Source: JACQAP01 sp035548375
GTDB lineage: Bacteria; Pseudomonadota; Gammaproteobacteria; Burkholderiales; JACQAP01
Length of the DNA stretch: 64,000 nt
Assembly (NCBI GenBank): GCA_035548375.1
Contig: DASZTG010000071.1
Span: forward strand, 1-64,000
Reading direction: 5' to 3'
The translations under genes were made by a program, and so were the position numbers. Of this stretch, positions 35,276-43,594 are shown piece after piece. The number at the start of each line of letters is the position of its first letter. The first letter of the stretch is position 1. The notes under the pieces were generated by a model that saw only the letters and a list, made by a program, of their open reading frames with translations, made no database searches and was not told where the DNA came from.

Positions 35276-36532
35276 ATGAAGATAGGAAGAATCACCGCGC
35301 TGGCGTTGACGGCAGCCATCGCCAGCGGTTGCGCGAGTGTAACCAATCCAGACATGGTGCCACCAGTCCGGAACCCCCCGGAGGCAGTTCCGGCTTCACC
35401 GGCCCCGCCCGCGCCGGAACCGGCTCCGGCGCCGGTTCCGCAGCCCGCGGCCATTCCGGCACCGCAACGAGGTGCGCTCACTTTCGAATTGCAGGCGTGG
35501 CCGGCACTACCCGGCTGGAACGACGACAACCTTGCCGAGGCACTCCCCGCCTTCCTGCTCTCCTGCAATTCCCTGAAGAACACCGTGGAGTGGGCGACAC
35601 CCTGCAATGCGGCGGCGCAGGTGCGTGCCGGCGATGCGATGGCCGCGCGCCGGTTTTTCGAAACGGCTTTTTCGCCTTGGTTGATTCACGACGCGGCAGG
35701 CGGCATCGACGGACTTGTTACCGGCTATTACGAGCCCCTGCTCCATGGCAGCCGGAAATTCGGCCAAGCCTATCGCTACCCGATATACGGCGTGCCGCCC
35801 GACCTCGTCGTGGTCGACCTCGCCGACAGCAATCCGGACCTGAAGGGCATCCGCATGCGCGGTCGCATGCAGGGCGGCAAGATCGTTCCCTACTTCACGC
35901 GCGCCGAGATCGAGCGCGGCCTGGCGCCTTTGCGCGGGCGCGAGATCCTGTGGGTCGACGACCCGGTGGAGCTGTTCTTCCTGCACGTGCAGGGCTCCGG
36001 GCGCGTGCGCCTGCCCGGCGGTGAAATCGTCCGCGTGGGCTTCGCGGAACACAATGGCTATCCGTACAAGTCGATCGGAAAAGTCCTGGTGGAGCGCGGG
36101 GAGCTGACCCTCGACAAGGCATCGATGCAAGGCATCAAGCAGTGGGCGGCGAAAAACCCGACGCGCCTCGCGCCGTTGTTGCAGATGAATCCGGCCTACG
36201 TATTTTTCCGCGAACTGCCGGCCTCGCCTTTCGGTCCGATCGGCGCGCAAGGGGTTGCGCTCACGCCGGGTCGCAGCATCGCGGTGGATGCGATGACGAC
36301 GCCGCTGGGCACGCCGGTATTCCTATCGACGACCCTGCCGCTATCGTCGCGCCCGCTGAATCGCCTCGTCGTCGCGCAGGATACCGGCACCGCCATCAAG
36401 GGCGCCGTCCGCGCGGATTTCTTTTTTGGTTTCGGGGACGACGCCGGCCAGTCGGCGGGGCGCATGCGCCAGAACGGCCGCATGTGGATCCTGTATCCGC
36501 GCGGACTACAGCCGAAACCGAATTCTCCCTAG
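35276..36532 (+). CDS. mltA: Membrane-bound lytic murein transglycosylase A
   Basis: Outer-membrane lipoprotein that cleaves peptidoglycan glycan strands to 1,6-anhydro ends. 418 aa. The lipobox is IASGC with the acylated cysteine at residue 19. A Pro-Ala linker is followed by the catalytic domain: VTGYYEPLLHGSRK, FLHVQGSGRVRL and the C-terminal 3D domain with AQDTGTAIKGAVRADFFFG, where D369 is the likely catalytic acid. An ATG at 35261 would add five residues. Its stop TAG shares the palindrome CTAG with the stop of the convergent TonB-like gene. Confidence 0.95.
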   Translation: MKIGRITALALTAAIASGCASVTNPDMVPPVRNPPEAVPASPAPPAPEPAPAPVPQPAAIPAPQRGALTFELQAWPALPGWNDDNLAEALPAFLLSCNSLKNTVEWATPCNAAAQVRAGDAMAARRFFETAFSPWLIHDAAGGIDGLVTGYYEPLLHGSRKFGQAYRYPIYGVPPDLVVVDLADSNPDLKGIRMRGRMQGGKIVPYFTRAEIERGLAPLRGREILWVDDPVELFFLHVQGSGRVRLPGGEIVRVGFAEHNGYPYKSIGKVLVERGELTLDKASMQGIKQWAAKNPTRLAPLLQMNPAYVFFRELPASPFGPIGAQGVALTPGRSIAVDAMTTPLGTPVFLSTTLPLSSRPLNRLVVAQDTGTAIKGAVRADFFFGFGDDAGQSAGRMRQNGRMWILYPRGLQPKPNSP

Positions 36533-37155
36533 GGCCGCGCCGGATCGAATTCGATCCTGACCAGGATGCGGCTGCGAACCGCGCGATTTTCGCGCTGCGC
36601 CGGATAAAACGAAGCAGCGCTGACCGCGTCCTGCGCCGCCTGGTCGAAGACACCGGGCGGAACCGCGTCGACAACCGACGCGCCGGTGACAGCGCCGATT
36701 TCATCGATCAACACTTCCATGGTCACCGCGCCGGCAATTCGCGCATCGCGCGCGTCGGGCGGAAAGGCCGGCGCAATCGGCCGGCGCGCACGCGGATAAA
36801 TGTCGAGGTCGGCCGCGGCGTAGTGCACGGGGTCGGGAATCGGCAGGATCGCCTCTTCGCTTGCCGGGGGAGCGGCATCGATGGCGGCAGCCCGCGGTGC
36901 GGAATCCATCATCTGTGGCGTTGACTGCACGGGCAGAACCTGTGGGGCATCGTTCGCGACAAGGGGTTGGGCCGGGTGCGCCCTGGGCTGGCGACTGCCC
37001 TTTACGACAGGATGCTGCTCGCTCGCACTGTCCGCAATCTCCAACCGCGCGTGAAGAACGCCTGGTCGCGAATCGGAGCCGGGAGAACTGGCGAGCGGAA
37101 TTCCACAGATCAGGAACACATGGATTACGATCGACGCGGCGACCGCTGCCGCCAT
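36529..37155 (-). CDS. TonB-family C-terminal domain protein
   Basis: About 208 aa. An N-terminal membrane anchor (AAVAASIVIHVFLICGIPLA), a long Pro-rich periplasmic linker, and a C-terminal TonB-like domain (GAVTMEVLIDEIGAVTGASV, ending ILVRIEF). It lacks the clear XP repeats of canonical TonB, and no exbB or exbD is nearby, so an energy-transducing role is uncertain. The start could be ATG 37155 or slightly upstream. It lies downstream of dsbC on the same strand, 115 nt away, and its stop overlaps that of mltA. Confidence 0.75.
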   Translation of the reverse strand: MAAAVAASIVIHVFLICGIPLASSPGSDSRPGVLHARLEIADSASEQHPVVKGSRQPRAHPAQPLVANDAPQVLPVQSTPQMMDSAPRAAAIDAAPPASEEAILPIPDPVHYAAADLDIYPRARRPIAPAFPPDARDARIAGAVTMEVLIDEIGAVTGASVVDAVPPGVFDQAAQDAVSAASFYPAQRENRAVRSRILVRIEFDPARP

Positions 37156-37270
37156 GCGACGGCTTGCGGCAAGCGAAGCAACTGGGGAAATCCGCCGGAT
37201 TCTATGCACGCACCGCTCCCGGTCTCGTAGCACGCTGGCGCCGATTCTACGACGCCGGCGTCCCGGCGTT

Positions 37271-38017
37271 TCAGGACTTGCCGGCGGCCTTGTTCAGCAG
37301 CTCCTCGAATCGCTCGGCGGGGATGGCGCCGGGGACGCGCTTGCCATCGGCGAAGAAGATCGTCGGCGTGCCGTTGATCTTTTTCGACTGCCCGTAGGTG
37401 ACGATCTTGTCGACCGGGTTGTCGCACTTGGCCGACTTCGGCACCACGTTCTTCAGCATGTAATCGTCCCACGCCTTCACCTTGTCGCTGGCGCACCAGA
37501 TCGCGCGAGACATTTCCGGCGCCTTCGGATGCAGCTGCTCGATCGGGAACAAGAAGGTGTAGATCGTCACGTCCGTGACCTTCTCCAGCTCCTTCTCCAG
37601 CTTGCGGCAGAACGGGCAATCCGGATCGGAGAACACGGCCACCTTGCGGCTGCCGTCGCCCTTGACCTTCTTGAATGCTAGCTCGAAGGGCAGTTGGTCG
37701 AAGGGGAAGGCCATGCTCTTGAGCTTCTTGTCCTCCACGTCGCGCTGGCGGGCTTCCGTCAGATCGGTCCTGGTCTTCGTGTCGATGATGTTGCCGGCGA
37801 ACAGGTAGGTAAAGTCGCTGTCGGTGTAGAGAATGTCGCCGTTGGTCAATACCAGCTCGTAGAGGCCGAGGTAATTCGTTTTCGCGATGCTCTCGATGGG
37901 AGCCTGCGGATACTTCTTTGTGAATTCGGCGCGGATCGTCGCCTCGTCGGCGCGGGCGGCGCCCGACAACAGGACGGGCGACAGAATGCACGATGCGATC
38001 AGGTTGCGGATGAGCAT
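37271..38017 (-). CDS. dsbC: Thiol:disulfide interchange protein DsbC
   Basis: Periplasmic disulfide isomerase, 248 aa. A signal peptide (residues 1-23, ending ARA) is followed by the dimerisation domain and a thioredoxin fold. The active site is CPFC in FSDPDCPFCRKLE; the cis-proline loop is NGTPTIFF. The second, structural cysteine pair (WCASDK and AKCDN) is present. It is normally kept reduced by DsbD, which is not in the window. It lies 50 nt after the ubiquinone hydroxylase gene on the same strand. Confidence 0.96.
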   Translation of the reverse strand: MLIRNLIASCILSPVLLSGAARADEATIRAEFTKKYPQAPIESIAKTNYLGLYELVLTNGDILYTDSDFTYLFAGNIIDTKTRTDLTEARQRDVEDKKLKSMAFPFDQLPFELAFKKVKGDGSRKVAVFSDPDCPFCRKLEKELEKVTDVTIYTFLFPIEQLHPKAPEMSRAIWCASDKVKAWDDYMLKNVVPKSAKCDNPVDKIVTYGQSKKINGTPTIFFADGKRVPGAIPAERFEELLNKAAGKS

Positions 38018-38067
38018 GATGTTCGGAACAGACCTCGTTGGACGATGAAAGGCATCGTTTGACCGTG

Positions 38068-39225
38068 TTACCCCAGTGCCCGTTTCACGAGCAATCGCTT
38101 CAGCGGAGAACTTCCGTCGACCAGCTTGAGGCCTGCATTGCGCAGCCGCCTCACGCCTGGAAGCGGACTGGCGAAGAGCGCCTGCAGCCCGTCGGTGACC
38201 GCTTCCATCGCCAGCAGGTCTTCGCGCCGGCCGCGTTCGTATCTTCTCAGCAGGGCATGCGCGCCGCAGTCGTTCTGCGCCCCGCGCGCAACCAGTGTTT
38301 CCGAAAGGATTTGCGCATCGGCCAATCCCAGGTTCAGGCCCTGTCCCGCGAGCGGATGCACATTATGGGCAGTGTCCCCCACGAGGGCAAGGCGCGGGCC
38401 GATCAGCGTCGATGCGCGCATGCGACGCAGCGGAAACCCCGCTGTCACACCGACCTGATGCATTCGGCCCGTCAGGCCGCCGCTGACCGCTTCCACCCGG
38501 TTTGCCAATTCTTCGGGTGATGCTGCAATCAACTCCCGGCCAATGGCTTCATCCGTGGACCAGACCATCGACACATGCTCGCCGGGCAACGGCAGCAGGG
38601 CCAGCACGCCAGCTTCCACGAACCACTGGCAAGCCGTATCCCGGTGCGCCTTGTCGACATGAAAATTCGCCACGACGCCGGTTTGCGCATAGTGGTGCGT
38701 AGTCGCCTCGACTGCCGCTGACTGTCGCACACGCGAATCGGCGCCGTCGGCGGCCACGACCAGCGCGGCCTCGATCCGGGTGCCGTCCGACAAGGAGAGT
38801 TCAGCGGCTTCCTGCGCCCAGATCGCGCGCTCGAAACCCGCAGCGATCAAAGTGAGATTTTCCTGCCGCGCCAGCGTGCAGCGTATCGCTTGCTGGAGGT
38901 TTGCCTCTTCGACGATGGCCGCGAGTTCCGGCACATGGGAACGATACGCGCTGAAGCCGATCTCGGATGCGTCGTCGCCGAATACGCGCATTTCGCGCAC
39001 CGGCGCGATGCGATCGGCCTGCATGCGTTGCCAGACGCCATGCTTTTCGAGGAATCGGCGGCTACTGCCGTTCAGCGCATAGACGCGCGAATCGAAGCCC
39101 ACGCCCGGCAATTCGCGCGAACCGCGCGGTTCGACGAGCGCCAGGCTGAGTTGCGCATGCGAGAGCGCCGCTGCAAGGGTGCTGCCCACGGTTCCGCCAC
39201 CAACGATGACGACATCGAATTTCAC
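38068..39225 (-). CDS. UbiH/UbiF/VisC/COQ6-family FAD-dependent hydroxylase (ubiquinone synthesis)
   Basis: 385-aa flavoprotein monooxygenase. The N-terminal dinucleotide-binding motif is VVIVGGGTVGSTLA; a DG motif (VVAADGADSRVR) and the FAD-binding GDTAHNVHPLAGQGLNLG are intact. Members hydroxylate positions 1, 5 or 6 of the ubiquinone ring, and sequence alone here does not decide which; the ring carbon specificity often varies in betaproteobacteria. Start at ATG 39225. It is divergent from tRNA-Met and upstream of dsbC, as seen in related genomes. Confidence 0.9.
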   Translation of the reverse strand: MKFDVVIVGGGTVGSTLAAALSHAQLSLALVEPRGSRELPGVGFDSRVYALNGSSRRFLEKHGVWQRMQADRIAPVREMRVFGDDASEIGFSAYRSHVPELAAIVEEANLQQAIRCTLARQENLTLIAAGFERAIWAQEAAELSLSDGTRIEAALVVAADGADSRVRQSAAVEATTHHYAQTGVVANFHVDKAHRDTACQWFVEAGVLALLPLPGEHVSMVWSTDEAIGRELIAASPEELANRVEAVSGGLTGRMHQVGVTAGFPLRRMRASTLIGPRLALVGDTAHNVHPLAGQGLNLGLADAQILSETLVARGAQNDCGAHALLRRYERGRREDLLAMEAVTDGLQALFASPLPGVRRLRNAGLKLVDGSSPLKRLLVKRALG

Positions 39226-39295
39226 GTCGCCAGTCTACCGCGTCGATTGCGGCAAAGGCGCGCATGTCCTCCGGGCGGAATGCCGCCGTCTCGCC

Positions 39296-39324
39296 TTGAC
39301 ATTGCAGGGGGGCGTCAGTAATCT
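39296..39324 (+). promoter_or_regulatory. Promoter of the tRNA-Met gene
   Basis: A perfect TTGACA (39296-39301), a 17-nt spacer, then TAATCT (39319-39324). The start would be about 39331, leaving a 5' leader of some 64 nt for RNase P removal. Confidence 0.65.
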
Positions 39325-39394
39325 TCCGCACCCTGCCGCGGGGGCGCTTTTCCCGCGTGAAATCAAGCAGGGCACCCAGGAATTCCAGGCTTCC

Positions 39395-39471
39395 GGTGAT
39401 ATAGCTCAGCTGGTTAGAGCACAGCACTCATAATGCTGGGGTCGGTGGTTCAAGTCCACCTATCACCACCA
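39395..39471 (+). tRNA. tRNA-Met, elongator (CAT anticodon)
   Basis: A 77-nt cloverleaf with encoded CCA. The acceptor stem is GGTGATA / TATCACC, the D-arm reads AGCTCAGCTGGTTAGAGC, and the anticodon stem-loop is CAGCA-CTCATAA-TGCTG with CAT at 39429-39431. The T-arm is GGTGG-TTCAAGT-CCACC. The anticodon arm and variable loop (GGGGTC) match elongator tRNA-Met rather than the initiator, whose anticodon stem ends in three G:C pairs. A tRNA-Ile2 would also carry CAT, but its arms differ. Confidence 0.96.
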
Positions 39472-39527
39472 CATGCAAGCGGTTGGCGGCGGGGCAAGGC
39501 TGGCGATGCGCCATCCCTTCTTTCACG

Positions 39528-39545
39528 GGCGCGATACAATGCGCC
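39528..39545 (+). promoter_or_regulatory. -10 element within an inverted repeat, before the small secreted-protein gene
   Basis: GATACAAT (39533-39540, with TACAAT as the hexamer) is bracketed exactly by GGCGC and GCGCC. No clear -35 box. Start about 39547. Confidence 0.4.
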
Positions 39546-39612
39546 GTGTCCTTGTCTCGCGCCCGGCCGGATGATTTCCGTCGAGGCATCCGCGCAATCC
39601 GGAGTCATGACC

Positions 39613-39936
39613 ATGCAAAAATTCCTGTCCCTCCTGATTGGCGTAGTAATGGCAACGTGCTGCGCGATGGCCGCCTGGGCCGACCGGACTTTTCCGCAAA
39701 CCGCCAGGCGCGGCGACATGAAGGCCTTCCAGTATCCCGCCATGAAAATCGGCGACAAGGTGCTGCGCCTGTCGCCCGGCAGCCGCATCTTCAACGAACA
39801 GAACCTGCTCATCCTGCCGGTCGCCTTGCAAAAACAGTACGCGCCCGTCATGTACCTGCTGGACATGCAGGGAGACCTTTCGCAGGTCTGGCTGCTGAGC
39901 GCCGAAGAGGCAAAGCAGTATCCGGTGACGAAGTAG
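39613..39936 (+). CDS. Small secreted protein of unknown function
   Basis: 107 aa. A signal peptide (residues 1-23, MQKFLSLLIGVVMATCCAMA to AWA) leads to a mature domain of about 84 residues (DRTFPQTARRGDMKAFQYPA, later LRLSPGSRIFNEQNLLILP) that looks like a compact beta-rich fold. I chose ATG 39613 over 39607 because GGAG is 8 nt upstream, but only 2 nt from the earlier ATG. No known family is recognised. It lies 10 nt before miaB on the same strand and could be co-transcribed with it. Confidence 0.8.
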   Translation: MQKFLSLLIGVVMATCCAMAAWADRTFPQTARRGDMKAFQYPAMKIGDKVLRLSPGSRIFNEQNLLILPVALQKQYAPVMYLLDMQGDLSQVWLLSAEEAKQYPVTK

Positions 39937-39946
39937 GCGCGAGCGA

Positions 39947-41281
39947 ATGAAGAAGCTGTACATCCGCACTTACGGCTGCCAGATGAACGAGTACGACTCG
40001 GACAAGATGGCGGACGTGCTGAACGCCACCGGGGCATACGAAAAAACCGAGGACCCGGCCGAGGCCGACGTCATCCTGTTCAATACGTGCTCGGTGCGCG
40101 AAAACGCGCAGGAACGCGTGTTCCACGCGCTTGGGCGGCTTCGCCCGTTGAAGCAGGCGCGGCCCGACCTGATCATCGGCGTCGGCGGTTGCGTGGCGAG
40201 CCAGGAGGGTGCGATCATCGTCGAGCGCGCGCCGCATGTCGACGTCGTGTTCGGTCCGCAGACGCTGCACCGCCTTCCGCAATTGATCGATGCCAGGCGG
40301 CGCAGCAACCGCTCCCAGGTCGACATCTCGTTTCCCGAGATCGAGAAATTCGACGCCATGCCGCCGCCGAGGACCGAGGGCTGCACGGCATTCGTCTCGA
40401 TCATGGAAGGCTGCAGCAAATATTGCAGCTTCTGCGTCGTGCCGTACACGCGCGGCGAGGAAGTGTCGCGCCCGCTCGACGACGTGCTGACCGAGGTTGC
40501 AGGCCTCGCAGACCAGGGCGTGAGGGAAATCACGCTGCTCGGCCAGAACGTGAACGCCTGGCGCGGCGCCATGAACGACGGCGAAACCGCGGATTTTGCT
40601 TTGCTGCTGGAGTACCTCGCCGAAATGCCGGGCATCGACCGCCTGCGCTATACGACTTCGCACCCACGGGAATTTTCGGCGCGGCTGATCGATACATACC
40701 GCCGCGTCCCCCAGCTTACCGACCACGTGCACCTGCCGGTGCAATCCGGATCGGATCGCATCCTCGCCGCGATGAAGCGCGGATATACCGCGCTCGAATA
40801 CAAATCCATCATTCGCCGCCTGCGTGCGGTGCGGCCGAACGTGTCGATCGCATCGGATTTCATCGTGGGCTTTCCCGGCGAGACCGAGCGGGATTTCGAG
40901 CAGACCATGAACCTGGTGGAAGAGCTGAAATTCGACGACAGCTACAGCTTCATGTACAGCCCGCGGCCGGGCACGCCCGCCGCGGACTTCGTCGACCAGG
41001 TTCCGCTGGAAACGAAGCAGTCGCGGCTTGCGCGCCTGCAGGCCGCGATCGACGCGAACGCAAAAGCCATCAGCGCAAGCATGGTCGGCGGCATTGAACC
41101 CGTGCTGGTCGAAGGCGCTTCGCGCAAGAATCCGCGCGAGCTTGCCGGTCGCACCAGCAACAACCGCGTCGTCAATTTCGCGGCACCGGGCCGCCTCGCC
41201 GGCAGCATCGTCGACGTGCGCATCACGGCGGCGATGGCGCACACGCTGCGCGGCGAAGTCGCCCTGGCAGAGACCGTTTGA
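39947..41281 (+). CDS. miaB: tRNA-2-methylthio-N6-dimethylallyladenosine synthase MiaB
   Basis: Radical-SAM methylthiotransferase that modifies A37 of tRNAs reading UNN codons; 444 aa. The N-terminal UPF0004 domain has cysteines in YGCQMNEYDS, FNTCSVRENA and GGCVASQ for the auxiliary cluster. The radical-SAM motif is C156-x3-C160-x2-C163 (CSKYCSFC). A C-terminal TRAM domain follows. It heads the miaB-phoH-ybeY-corC-lnt series; its TGA overlaps the TTG start of phoH. Confidence 0.98.
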   Translation: MKKLYIRTYGCQMNEYDSDKMADVLNATGAYEKTEDPAEADVILFNTCSVRENAQERVFHALGRLRPLKQARPDLIIGVGGCVASQEGAIIVERAPHVDVVFGPQTLHRLPQLIDARRRSNRSQVDISFPEIEKFDAMPPPRTEGCTAFVSIMEGCSKYCSFCVVPYTRGEEVSRPLDDVLTEVAGLADQGVREITLLGQNVNAWRGAMNDGETADFALLLEYLAEMPGIDRLRYTTSHPREFSARLIDTYRRVPQLTDHVHLPVQSGSDRILAAMKRGYTALEYKSIIRRLRAVRPNVSIASDFIVGFPGETERDFEQTMNLVEELKFDDSYSFMYSPRPGTPAADFVDQVPLETKQSRLARLQAAIDANAKAISASMVGGIEPVLVEGASRKNPRELAGRTSNNRVVNFAAPGRLAGSIVDVRITAAMAHTLRGEVALAETV

Positions 41282-42234
41282 TTCCGCTGGAAATCTCCTT
41301 CACCCCCGTCGACAACCAGCGGCTCGCCAACCTGTGCGGCGCGCTGGACGAAAACCTCAGGCAGATCGAAGGCGCGCTCGACGTGTCGATCGCGCGGCGC
41401 GGTGAGAATTTCAGCATCGAGGGCGAGCCGGGACCGGCGCGCCTGGCCGCCGACGCCCTGCAGCGCTTCTATGAAAAGGCGAATGGCAGCCTGACCCGCG
41501 AGGATGTGCAGCTCGGCCTCATCGAGATCGCCGGCGCCAACGCGCATGCGGCCGGGGACGCCTCCCCCGCGCTGCATACGCGACGCCGGGACCTGCATGG
41601 GCGCACGCCGCGCCAGATCCAGTACATCCGGCAGATTCGCGAGCACGACATCACCTTCGGCATCGGTCCCGCCGGAACCGGCAAGACCTATCTCGCCGTC
41701 GCATGCGCGGTCGATGCTTTCGAGCGCGATGCGGTCAAGCGCATCGTGCTGGTGCGGCCCGCGGTCGAAGCCGGCGAGCGGCTGGGCTTCCTGCCCGGTG
41801 ACATGGCGCAGAAGGTCGATCCCTACCTGCGCCCCCTCTACGACGCGTTGTACGACCTGATGGGCTTCGAGAAGGTCGGCAAGCTGTTCGAGCGCGGCGC
41901 CATCGAAATCGCGCCGCTTGCGTTCATGCGCGGCCGCACGTTGAATCATTCGTTCGTCATCCTCGACGAGGCGCAGAACACGACACCCGAGCAGATGAAG
42001 ATGTTCCTGACGCGCATCGGCTTCGGCAGCCGGGCCGTCGTGACCGGCGACGTGACCCAGATCGACCTCGCCAAGCACCAGAAGAGCGGCCTGGTCGAGG
42101 CCTCGACCATCCTGGGTTCCGTGCGCGGCATCGCCTTCACGCAATTCCTCGCGGAGGACGTCGTGCGACATCCGCTCGTGCAACGCATTGTGCAGGCTTA
42201 TGAGGAGCACCAGGCGCTCAACCAGAAAGAATAG
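41278..42234 (+). CDS. ybeZ: PhoH-like ATPase (YbeZ)
   Basis: 318 aa. An N-terminal KH-like region (EISFTPVDNQRLANLCGALD) precedes a P-loop ATPase: Walker A GPAGTGKT at residues 130-137 and Walker B FVILDEAQN. Partner of YbeY in RNA processing and ribosome quality control by family knowledge. The start codon is TTG 41278 in a 4-nt overlap with the miaB stop (TTGA). The 3' end overlaps ybeY by 35 nt. Standard position in the miaB-ybeZ-ybeY-corC-lnt cluster. Confidence 0.95.
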   Translation: MIPLEISFTPVDNQRLANLCGALDENLRQIEGALDVSIARRGENFSIEGEPGPARLAADALQRFYEKANGSLTREDVQLGLIEIAGANAHAAGDASPALHTRRRDLHGRTPRQIQYIRQIREHDITFGIGPAGTGKTYLAVACAVDAFERDAVKRIVLVRPAVEAGERLGFLPGDMAQKVDPYLRPLYDALYDLMGFEKVGKLFERGAIEIAPLAFMRGRTLNHSFVILDEAQNTTPEQMKMFLTRIGFGSRAVVTGDVTQIDLAKHQKSGLVEASTILGSVRGIAFTQFLAEDVVRHPLVQRIVQAYEEHQALNQKE

Positions 42235-42673
42235 CGCCGCGACCTTCGCCTTCTCCGTGCAATTCGGCGTGGCAAGCGGCGGCCTGCCTTCGCGACAGCG
42301 CATGCGCGAGTGGGCCAGGGCCGCATTGCTGGAAGACGCGCAGGTCACGCTGCGCATCGTCGGTGCGAGGGAGGGACGCCAGCTCAATCGCAGCTTTCGA
42401 GGCAGGGATTACGCCACCAACGTGCTGACGTTCTCCTACTCTGGAATGCGCCCGCTCTACGGCGACATCGTGCTGTGCGCCCCCGTCGTCGCCAGGGAGG
42501 CGCGCGCGCAACGCAAACCCCTCGCTGCGCACTATGCCCATTTGATCGTGCACGGCATGCTGCACCTGCAGGGTTTCGACCATGAAAGCGACAAGGACGC
42601 CGAAGCGATGGAAGCACGCGAGGCAGAAATTGTCGCCAAGCTCGGGTATGCTGATCCTTACGGTGGTCGATGA
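42200..42673 (+). CDS. ybeY: Endoribonuclease YbeY
   Basis: 157 aa from ATG 42200. Zinc-dependent endoribonuclease for 16S rRNA 3'-end maturation and 70S quality control. The metal motif HGMLHLQGFDH (H-x3-H-x5-H) is complete, and RGRDYATNVLTFSY is the usual upstream motif. The start is uncertain; it lies inside the phoH gene (35-nt overlap), and a TTG at 42188 is also in frame. Followed by corC after an 84-nt gap. Confidence 0.94.
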   Translation: MRSTRRSTRKNSAATFAFSVQFGVASGGLPSRQRMREWARAALLEDAQVTLRIVGAREGRQLNRSFRGRDYATNVLTFSYSGMRPLYGDIVLCAPVVAREARAQRKPLAAHYAHLIVHGMLHLQGFDHESDKDAEAMEAREAEIVAKLGYADPYGGR

Positions 42674-42757
42674 TCCGGCCGGACGGTAAGCCGCAAAGGC
42701 TTGTTGCATCGGCGGATCGGGCCTTGCCGATCGCCGTTTACTGATTACGCACGATAC

Positions 42758-43594
42758 ATGGAAGACGAACCGCACAAACCCTCGCTGCTCGAACGCCTCG
42801 GCGCGCTGCTGATGCGCGAGCCGGAAGACCGCGAGCAGCTCACCGAACTGTTGCAGCGTTCCTACGAACGCAACCTGCTGGACGCCGACGCGCTGGCGAT
42901 GATCGAAGGCGTGATGCAAGTGTCCGAAATGCAGGCGCGCGACATCATGATCCCGCGCTCGCAGATGGACGTCATCGACATCGGCGACGCGCCGGAGAAA
43001 TTCATCCCCTGGGTCATCGAGACCGGCCACTCGCGTTTTCCCGTCGTCGGCGAAAACAAGGATGACGTGATCGGCATCCTGCTGGCCAAGGACCTGCTCA
43101 GCTACTACGCGGGAGAGGAATTCAACGTGCGCGACCGCTTGCGGCCCGCCGTATTCATTCCCGAATCGAAGCGGCTGAACGTGCTGCTGAAGGATTTCCG
43201 CAGCAACCGCAACCACATCGCAATCGTCGTCGACGAGTACGGCGGCGTTGCCGGGCTCGTCACGATCGAGGACGTGCTCGAGCAGATCGTCGGCGAGATC
43301 GAGGACGAGTTCGATTTCGACGAAACCGAAGCCAACATCATCCTCGACCGCAACGGCCAGTTCCGCGTCAAGGCGCAAACCGAGATCGACGATTTCAACC
43401 GCACCTTCGGCAGCGATTTCGCCGATGACGATTTCGACACGGTCGGCGGCCTCGTGCTGTCGCACCTCGGCCGGCTGCCGAAGCGCGGCGAGCAGTTCCG
43501 CATCGGCGACCTGAACGTGAAAGTGCTGCGCGCCGACAGCCGCAGGCTGCACGCCCTGCTGGTGGAAAAAGTCAGGGCGGAGAGTGCGCCCTGA
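42758..43594 (+). CDS. corC: CorC-type CBS-domain protein (transporter-associated)
   Basis: 278 aa, cytoplasmic. Paired CBS domains occupy about residues 45-180 (QARDIMIPRSQMDVIDIGD, HSRFPVVGENKDDVIG and HIAIVVDEYGGVAGLVTIED), followed by a CorC_HlyC domain (RVKAQTEIDDFNRTFG, to the end). CorC is linked to magnesium and cobalt efflux in enterobacteria. The ATG at 42758 (MEDEPHKPSLLERLGALLM) is chosen because that opening is conserved. It overlaps lnt by 11 nt. Confidence 0.94.
   Translation: MEDEPHKPSLLERLGALLMREPEDREQLTELLQRSYERNLLDADALAMIEGVMQVSEMQARDIMIPRSQMDVIDIGDAPEKFIPWVIETGHSRFPVVGENKDDVIGILLAKDLLSYYAGEEFNVRDRLRPAVFIPESKRLNVLLKDFRSNRNHIAIVVDEYGGVAGLVTIEDVLEQIVGEIEDEFDFDETEANIILDRNGQFRVKAQTEIDDFNRTFGSDFADDDFDTVGGLVLSHLGRLPKRGEQFRIGDLNVKVLRADSRRLHALLVEKVRAESAP

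Noticed and set aside
42188..42199. TTG 42188 as the ybeY start
   Set aside because: The ATG at 42200 is closer to the family N-terminus; the extra residues add nothing conserved.
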